DNA of 64,000 nucleotides from Artemia franciscana (Eukaryota > Arthropoda > Branchiopoda > Anostraca > Artemiidae), in contig NC_088867.1 of NCBI RefSeq assembly GCF_032884065.1, forward strand, positions 29,876,252 to 29,940,251. The letters are read 5' to 3'. The notes under the pieces are model-generated. The model searched no databases and was not told where the DNA came from. It saw nothing but the letters and a program-made list of their open reading frames with translations. This document shows positions 56,757 through 64,000 of the stretch, one piece after another. The translations under genes and the position numbers were made by a program. Position 1 is the stretch's first letter. Each line of letters begins with the position of its first letter.

Positions 56757-59700
56757 ATTAAATAAAAAAAAAAAAGTTTTTTAACTGAAAGTAAGGAGCG
56801 ACATTAAAACTTAAAACGAACAGAAATTACTCCGTTTATGAAATGGGTTGTCCCCTCCTTAACGCCTCGCTCTTTACGCTAAAGTTTTTAATTGTTTTAA
56901 AAAGTAGAACTGTGGCAAAGAGTCAATCTTTAGCGTAAAGAGCGAGGGATTGTGGAGGGGACAACCCATTTCATATACGGAGTAATTTCTGTTTGTTTTG
57001 AGTTTTAATGTCGCTCCTTACTTTCAGTTAAAAAACTAGTTTTTTTTATTTAATTTCTGAACGTTTTTGAGTTAATGCATGTTTGATTTTAGCTCTCCGC
57101 ACATAAATTATTAAAATGAAATTTACATATTAATTCTTTTTTTGGCTAAATGGCTTTCTCTTAATTTTGATCAGACTATTTGGAGAAATAAGGCGTGGGG
57201 AAGGAGGCCTAGTTTCCCTCCAATTTTTCGGTCAAACAGTTCGTGGTAACGAACTAGTAAGGAGCGACCCGGCTCAATAGTAACCAAAACTCTAAAAAAT
57301 AGAATTTTGATATCAATAGCTACATCAAAAGAATTGCATTTTAATACTGATTTTAAATATATAAGTTTCATCAAGTTTAGTCTTACCCATCAAAAGTTAC
57401 GAGCCTACGAAAATTTGCCTTATTTAGGAAAATAGGGGAAAACACCCCCTAAAAGTCGTAGGATCTTAACGAAAATGACACCATCAGATTCAGCGTATCA
57501 GAGAACCATACCGTAGAAGTTTCAAGCTCCTATCCACAAAAATGTGGAATCTTGTATTTTTTGCCAGAAGACAAATCACGGGTGCGTGTTTATTTGTTTG
57601 TTTTTTGTTTTTTTTTTCTTTTCCCCAGGGGTCATCGTATCGACCAAGTGGTCCTAGAATGTCGCAAGATGGCTCATTCTAACGGAAATGAAAAGTTCTA
57701 GTGCCCTTTTTAAGTGACCAACAAAATTGGAGGGCATCTAGGCCCCCTGCCACGCTCAGTTTTTTCCCAAAGTCAACGGATCAAAATTTTGAGATAGCCA
57801 TTATATTCAGCATAGTCGAAAACCATAATAACTATGTCTTTGGGGATGATTTACTCCCCCGCAATCCCTGGGGGAGGGGCTGCAAGTTACAAACTTTGAC
57901 CATTGTTTACATATAGTAATGGTTATTGGGAAGTGTACAGACGTTTTCAGGGGGATTTTATTTTGTTTGGGGGTGGGGCTGAGGAGAGGGGGCTATGTTG
58001 GAGGATCTTTCCTTGGAGGAATCTGTCATGGGGGAAGAAAAATTCAATGACAAGGGCGCAGGATTCTCTAGCATTACTATAAGAAAACAATGAAAAATAA
58101 ACATGAAAACGTTTTTTCAAATGAAAGGAAGAAGTAGCATTGAAACTTAAAACGAACAGAGATTATTACGCATATGAGGGGTTCTAAAAATACTTTAGCA
58201 TAAAGAGCGAGGTATTTAGGAGGAGATAAATACCTTGCTCTTTATGCTAAAGTATTTTTTAGTAATTTCAACTATTTATTCTACGGCCTTTCTGATTCAG
58301 GGGTCATTCTTAAAGAATTGGGACAAAACTTACGATTTAGTGTAAAGAGCGAGGTATTAACGAGGGTACAAATCCCCTCGTATACATAATAAAAATATAA
58401 GGTTATGAAAGTTTGTTACGTAAGTTAATTCTTAAGTTACGTATATTTTTTACTAATAAAAACTTTCGTTAAAAATTAAAAGTTCTAGTTGCCTTTTTAA
58501 GTAACCGAAAAATTGGAGGGCAACTAGGCCTCCTTCTCCACCCCTTATTTCTCAAAATCGTCTGATCAAAACTAATAGAAAGCCATTTAGCCAAAAAAAT
58601 AATTAATATACAAATTTCATTTTAATAATTTATGTGCGGAGAGTCAAAACCATTCATGCATTAATTCAAAAACGTTCAGAAATTAAATAAAAAAAAACTA
58701 ATTTTTTTAGCTGAAAGTAAGGAGCGACATTAAAACTTCAAACGAACAGAAATTACTCCTTATATGAAATGAGTTGTCCCCTCCGCAATCCCTCGCTCTT
58801 TACGCTAAAGTTTGACTCTTTGCCACAATTCTACTTTTTAAAACAATTTAAAGCTTTAGCGTAAAGAGCGAGGGATTGCGGAGGGGACAACTCATTTCAT
58901 ATACGGAGTAATTTCTGTTCGTTTTAAGTTTTAATGTCGCTCCTTACTTTCAGCTAAAAAAATTAGTTTTTTTTATTTAATTACTTAAAAAGGCAACTAG
59001 AACTTCTAATTTTTAACGAATTTATTAGTAAAAAATACACGTCAGAATTAACTTACGTAACAAACTTTTATATTCTTATATTTTTATTATGTGTATGAGG
59101 AGGTTTGTCCCCTCGTTAATATCTCGCTCTTTACGCTAAATCTTAAGTTTTGTCCCAATTCTTTAAGAATGACCCGTGAATCAGAAAGGCCGTAGAATAA
59201 ATAGTTGAAGTTACTAAAAATACTTTGGCATAAAGAGCGAGGTATTTATCTCCTCCTAAATACCTCGCTCTTTATGCTAGAGTATTTTTAAAACCCCTCA
59301 TATGCGTAATAATCTCTGTTCGTTTTAAGTTTTAATGCTACTCCTTACTTTCAATTGAAAAAACTTTTTCATGTTTATTTTTTCATTGTTTTTTTTTATA
59401 GTAATGCTAGAAAATCCCGCTCCCTTTTCATTGGATTTCTCTTCCCCCATGACATATTCCTCCAAGGAAAGATCCTCCCACATAGCCCCTCTCCCCTAAC
59501 CCCACCCCAAACCAGAAAAATCCCCCCGAAAACGTCTGTACACTTCCCAATAACCATTACTGTAAGTAAACACTGGTCAAAGTTTGTAACTTGCATTCCC
59601 TCCCCCAGGAACTGTGGGGGAGTAAGTCATCCCAAAGACATAGTTATTATGGTTTTCGACTATGCGGAACAAAGTGGCTATCTCAAAATTTTGATCCGTT

Positions 59701-60221
59701 GACTTTGGGGAAAAATGATCGTGGGACGGGGCCTAGGTGCCCTCCAATTTTTTGGTCACTTAAAAAGGGCACTAGAACTTTTCATTTCCATTAGAATGAG
59801 CCTTCTTGCAACATTCTAGGACCACTTGGTCCATACGATGACCCCTGAAAAAAAAACAAATAAACACGCACCCGTGATCTGTCTTCTGGTAAAAAATACG
59901 AAATTCCACGTTTTTGTAGATAGGAGCTTGAAATTTTCGCTATAGGGTTCTCTGATACGCTGAATGCGATGGCGTGATTTCGTTAAGATTCTATGACTTT
60001 TAGGAGGTGTTTCCGCCAATTTTCCAAAATAAACCAAATTTTCTCAGGCTCGTAGCTTTTGATGACAAAGATTAAATTTGATAAAACTTGTATATTTAAA
60101 ATCAGCGTGAAAATCCAATTCCTTTGATGTATCTTTTAGCATCAAAATTTAGTTTTTTAGAGTTTCGTTTACTATTGAGCCGGGTCGCTCCTTACTACAG
60201 TTCTTTATCACGAACTGTTTG
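56757..60221 (-). mobile_element. Family-A element on minus, split by a second family-A element
   Basis: The outer copy consists of 56757-57231 (terminal hairpin plus adjacent body) and 58983-60221 (rest to the 5' end, CACGAACTGTTTG). The break falls at CAATTTTTCGGT / ACTTAAAAAGG, continuous in the copy at 24716-26478 (TTTTTCGGTTACTTAAAAAGG), so the inner element entered between the two T residues. The outer element is flanked by A on both sides, that is T|T in element sense. Confidence 0.88.
57232..58982 (+). mobile_element. Full-length family-A element nested in another copy
   Basis: Intact from TCAAACAGTTCGTGG to TTTTATTTAATT, 1.75 kb. It carries the 5' palindrome, the 5' AGTAAGGAGCGACCC, a T-rich tract near 57600, the internal hairpin (58195-58255), and the terminal hairpin (58690-58982) with nearly perfect arms. 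It serves as the best reference copy together with 24716-26478. No protein-coding gene. Confidence 0.88.
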
Positions 60222-60229
60222 ATACTTAG

Positions 60230-60480
60230 CTCCTTGGGTGTGAAAACCCTGGAGGATAGATTTTCCAAAGGAGAGCCAGGACAAAATCTAGGAAGAAAAA
60301 TCCGTGTTCGTTGAAAATGTTGAAATTCGAGTGAAATTTGAGAAAAAAACATGTAAATAGAAATTTGGCGATAAATAGAGACATGGGAGATATTTCCTTA
60401 AGCCCAGTTTATAACAATTGAATATTAAAAGACTCTATGGATATTTTCGCCCAGTCTAATTTAAGACAACCTGTCATCAT
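60230..60480 (+). mobile_element. Penelope-like element 3' fragment
   Basis: 60359-60478 matches the reverse complement of about 54770-54890 closely (GGAGATATTTCCTTAAGCCC, AAAGACTCTATG, TTTTCGCCCAGTCTAATTTA). It lies in the opposite orientation to the element at 54690-56745 and is separated from it by the nested family-A pair. Confidence 0.75.
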
Positions 60481-61693
60481 TTCGGAGCCGAGGTTTGTTT
60501 AAGCCAATATAAAGGTGTCTATTCATTAAGCAAACACGAGAAGAAAAAAGTTTGACAAGAACGAAAAAATGATAAAACCAATGTCAAAATTGACCTTGCA
60601 GGGCAAATACTAGCTTAGAAGAGCAGCTAGCGTGCTGTTCGAACAGTCAGTGTACGCCAAAAATCTATGGAAACAACCCCTCGGCTGAGCATAAATATAC
60701 GAATGTCTTTTGTCCCAGTACAGTTCCTCACCTAACACAAAGCAGTGGATGCTGAGGATGTGCATCCAAGTTCGCTGGCTGCAGAAGAGATAAATTTTTT
60801 AAACAGTTTTCGGCTTTTTGTTTGAAATTGTTATCATTAGTATGTAGTAGCCCATTCAATTTCTAATACGAATGTTGGTAAGGATCAGGCTAGTACCTAA
60901 ACCCCTTCATTCCAATGTTCCTAGGACAGAACCGTTATTGAGGGACATTTAACAAAAAATGAATGTCAGTTGTCTCAAGGCTTTGTTGTTTACTTTTCAT
61001 TGGTAATTTATGGCTGCTCCCTGGCATTTATATTTTACTCCCGCTTAATTTATAACTCTCATCTGTAGAAATCCAGGCTAGCTGCGGTGATAAAATAAAA
61101 TTTGAGTTTTTTTTTCTTTTTTTGTAACGTATTTACAACGTTATTTTGTTTGTTATTCTCTTTTTATACATTTCCTTTTCAAAGTATTGAAAAACGTCGG
61201 CGATATCAATACAAGTGTATTCAATTTACCGTTAGGCCTACTGATCCCACACACAGTGAAATCCAAAGCCAACGACATGGATTAGAAAATGGGTTGGAAA
61301 AAGACTTTAGAGATCTTGTATTTTATTACTATGTTTTAAAACATTCTGCTGCTTTTTACTTTTTTTGAACATATTCCCTACTTACATTGTTTGTATTTTT
61401 GTGGAAAGTGAATTTCAAATTTAGCCATACTCACCCCAACCCCCGTCAAAACCTAGAACGATGGGTGAGTTTTTTCCTTTGCTTTTTACAAGAAAAATCT
61501 TGCTTATCGATATAATTTTATATCTGGTTGATACTTGTTCTTTGCCTGCCAATTTGACAAGTGTCATTACTCATTATCCCCTTAATTTATTAACTCTAAA
61601 GACGAAGTTTTTTTTTGCTATGTGACCGGGCGGTTACTATTGATATAATAATATTGATATGAGGTGATTCTATTAAGCGTCTGGACTGTGACG
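60481..61693. other. Non-genic stretch
   Basis: No gene or repeat identified. The frame at 61102-61368 begins with a Phe run and has no domain. Confidence 0.45.
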
Positions 61694-61853
61694 TTATCAA
61701 ACAGTTCGTGTTAACGAACTGTAGTAAGGAGCGACCCGGCTCAATAGTAACCGAAACTCAAAAAAATGGAATTTTGATACCAATAGTTACATCAAAAGAA
61801 TTGAATTCATGCATCAAAAGTTCAATACATCAAAAGTCATGAACCTGCTACTT
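61694..61853 (+). mobile_element. Family-A 5'-end fragment
   Basis: Starts CAAACAGTTCGTGTTAACGAACTG after T, followed by AGTAAGGAGCGACCCGGC and the TTTTGATACCAATAGTTACA block, then is truncated at the LINE beginning near 61855. Confidence 0.8.
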
Positions 61854-61906
61854 TTGATGCCAACAGTATAGAATTAATCAAACAAGAGGTATACACTAGC
61901 CTGAAA

Positions 61907-62596
61907 TTGGATTTTGATATGCTTGTTGAAAAATCACTCAAACAATATGATCTGAGGATGACAAAGCTTGAATCCTCCCTGAAATTGCTTGACCCAGGTT
62001 TGTCAAAGCTGCAAAATTCTCTGAAACCAATTCAATCCAATGTTGATCGTCTGAGTGATCAGTTTGACCAAATGAAACTCTCAAATCAGCTGGTCCTATT
62101 TGGTTTAAAAGAAGACCCTTATCCAGAAGCTTCTGAAAGCAGATTCCTTGGATTTTGCAGTACTAGATTTCCTGGTATTCCTGTGACCCAGAATGATATA
62201 GTTTCTGCTAGAAGGATTGGTAAACAAGGCTCAGGTTTGAAACCTCGTCCACTTGTTGTGGAATTTTGCAGTTCTAGAATGCAGCAGCTCATTCTTAGAG
62301 AAAAGAAATGTTTGCAAGGTAGTGGTGTCTTTATTTCTGAGTCACTCACAAAGTCTAGACTTCAGCTACTTAATTATACTAAATCAAAGCTTGGGAAGAG
62401 TTCTACATGGTCTAGTGGAGGAGAAATACTCACAAAGCTTTCTGATGGTAAAGTGATTACTGTCAAAGAGGCATCTCAAGTTGATACTCTATCAGTTAAT
62501 TACAGCTCATCCAAGTCCATCCAAGCCCCTCCCAGGACTGAAATAAACCATTTCTTTTTTTTTCAGCTCTGGTTTGTAAATTTATTTATGATTTAA
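61907..62596 (+). CDS. LINE ORF1: coiled coil, RRM-like and C-terminal domain
   Basis: 229 codons, open. Coding sense extends upstream of the first ATG to about 61857, so the true start may have been lost with the family-A fragment. An N-terminal heptad-rich region (residues 5-65) resembles a trimerising coiled coil. An RRM-like segment follows (NQLVLFGLKEDP near residue 64), with SARRIGKQGSG and PLVVEFCSS, then the C-terminal basic domain (SESLTKSRLQLLNYTKSKLG) and GEILTKLSDGKVITV. This is the plan of L1/Jockey/CR1 ORF1 proteins that bind RNA. The final 20 residues are hydrophobic and may be read past the original stop. Confidence 0.8.
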   Translation: MDFDMLVEKSLKQYDLRMTKLESSLKLLDPGLSKLQNSLKPIQSNVDRLSDQFDQMKLSNQLVLFGLKEDPYPEASESRFLGFCSTRFPGIPVTQNDIVSARRIGKQGSGLKPRPLVVEFCSSRMQQLILREKKCLQGSGVFISESLTKSRLQLLNYTKSKLGKSSTWSSGGEILTKLSDGKVITVKEASQVDTLSVNYSSSKSIQAPPRTEINHFFFFQLWFVNLFMI

Positions 62597-62787
62597 TAGT
62601 TTTTCTTATGTTTGCATAATGTTGTTTATTATTTTTATTCCCTTTGAACCTAGTAGTCTATTATTGTCTTTGTTCTTGCAGTTGTTTTCTCTATTGTTGC
62701 CTATATGTCTTACCTTTCAATCCACCCTCTCTTACTTCAGCCTGCTTGTATGGATATTGTGTTCATTTGTAAAGTTAATGTATACAT

Positions 62788-63032
62788 TTGTCATGTGTAG
62801 TATATATGGGTGATTTCTCCTTTTTTTGGAATTCTTCTATTCTTAATTCAGTTATATTTGATCAACCAAGTAGTGCTGGTAGACAAGAGGCACACACTTT
62901 TGACCCTCTCCTTGAATCTATGGTTAGTTCTAGCTGCAATTATCACACCACCATTGATTATTGTGATAACATTTTGCCCTCACTCTCTTCAAATAGTTGC
63001 TTTAATGTATTTTGTTTGAATGTGCGTGGAAT
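62788..63032 (+). pseudogene. LINE ORF2 start (endonuclease N-terminus), truncated by insertion
   Basis: The open frame ends in CFNVFCLNVRGI, the beginning of an apurinic-type endonuclease domain (compare RVLSSNVDCL in the other LINE). Family-A sequence begins within the next codon, so the rest of ORF2 would lie beyond the window if retained. Confidence 0.65.
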
Positions 63033-64000
63033 CAAACAGTTCGTGGTAACGAACTGTAGTAAGGAGCGACCCGGCTCAATAGTAACCAAAACTCTAAAAA
63101 ATGGAATTTTGATACCAATAGCTATATCAAAAGAATCGCATTTTAATGCTGGTTTTAAATATATAAGTTTCATCAAGTTTAGTCCTACCTATCAAAAGTT
63201 ACGAGCCTGAGAAAATTTGCGTTATTTTAGGAAATCACACCATCAGATTCAGCGTATCAGAGAACCCTATTGTAGAAGTTTCGAGCTCCTATCTACAAAA
63301 ATGTCGAATTTTGCATTTTTTGCCAGAAGGCAGATCACGGATGCGTGTTTATTTGTTTTTTTGTTTTTTTGTTTTTTTTTTCCCCAGGGGTGATCGTATC
63401 GACCCAGTTGTCCTAGAATATTGCAAGAGGGCTCATTCTAACGGAAATGAAAAGTTCTAGTGCCCTTTTTAAGTGGCCAAAAAAATTGGAGGGCACCTAG
63501 GCCCCCTCCCACGCTAATTATTTTCCCAAAGTCAACGGATCAAAATTCTGAGATAGCCATTTTATTCAGCGTAGTCGAAAAACCTTATAACTATGTCTTT
63601 GGGGACGACTTACTCCCCCACAGTCCCCGTGGGAGGGGCAACAAGTTACAAACTTTGACCTGTACTTACATATAGTAATGGTTATTGGGAAGTATACAGG
63701 CGTTTTCAGGAGGATTTTTTGGTTGGGGGGAGGGGTTGAGAAGAGGGGGATATGCTGGGGGAACTTTCCATCGAGAATTTGTCATGGGAGAAGAAAACTT
63801 CCATGAAGGGAGAGCAGGATTTACTAGCATTATTTAAAAAAAAAATTAAAAATAAATGTGAAAAAGCTTTTTCAGCTGGAAGTAAGGAACAGCAATAAAA
63901 CTTAAAACAAACAGAAATTATTACACATATAAGGGGCTCACCTCCTTATGATACCTAGCTCTTTACGCTAAAGTATTTTTAGTAATTTCAACTATTTATT
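63033..64000 (+). mobile_element. Family-A element, continues past window end
   Basis: Starts CAAACAGTTCGTGGTAACGAACTG after T, with all 5' landmarks, and reaches the beginning of the internal inverted motifs (CTAGCTCTTTACGCTAAAG at 63956) when the window ends. Confidence 0.85.

Larger units (their letters stand above)
61855..63032 (+). mobile_element. LINE 5' portion (ORF1 and ORF2 start), interrupted by family A
   Basis: Contains an open ORF1, a spacer of about 190 bp, and the first part of an endonuclease-type ORF2. Family A enters at 63032/63033. It is distinct from the 4.45-9.3 kb LINE, since its ORF1 lacks the zinc finger. Confidence 0.75.

Overview
This is repeat-dominated, AT-rich animal nuclear DNA. 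The mix of mobile elements (CR1/Jockey-type LINEs, a Penelope-like element with a GIY-YIG domain, a Maverick/Polinton with a chromodomain integrase, a tRNA-derived SINE and hairpin-rich non-autonomous elements) fits a metazoan, probably an arthropod. A crustacean such as a brine shrimp is my guess and is not shown by the sequence. I find no convincing single-copy host gene, rRNA, functional tRNA or CRISPR. Almost every coding stretch belongs to a mobile or virus-like element, most of them broken.

Layout. 0.3-2.8 kb and 3.3-10.7 kb are two diverged copies of one segment. Copy 1 carries an 890-bp palindromic transposon whose empty site survives in copy 2. Copy 2 carries a nearly intact LINE (4.45-9.3 kb). 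11.9-15.1 kb is an older LINE on the minus strand, split by a hairpin element. 16.7-18.1 kb holds another hairpin element, 20.35-21.33 kb a repeat with three units of about 280-290 bp, and 22.33-22.65 kb a full-length SINE. 24.7-26.5 kb is a complete copy of the hairpin element, called family A here. 29.85-34.0 kb (genes on minus) and 37.7-44.57 kb (genes mainly on plus) are two inverted, decayed Polinton copies. Between them lie a truncated family-A copy and a 1.35-kb fold-back element. 45-64 kb holds further family-A copies, a long (AT)n tract, a SINE fragment, a Penelope-like element, a nested pair of family-A elements, and a LINE 5' portion interrupted by family A at the window end.

The best candidate for an undescribed system is family A, about 1.75 kb and present in about 13 whole or partial copies. 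It begins CAAACAGTTCGT, carries a small 5' palindrome, has a subterminal inverted repeat (AGTAAGGAGCGAC near 5', its complement near 3'), ends in a large terminal hairpin, and inserts between two T residues. These are traits of Helentron-type rolling-circle non-autonomous elements. No Rep/helicase protein is present in the window.

The right Polinton copy keeps a structural and integration module in order: hydrophobic pX-like protein, uncharacterised protein, integrase with chromodomain, penton-like protein, pVI-like protein, major-capsid-like protein, adenain-type protease. Two unrecognised genes follow on the opposite strand. No family-B DNA polymerase is visible.
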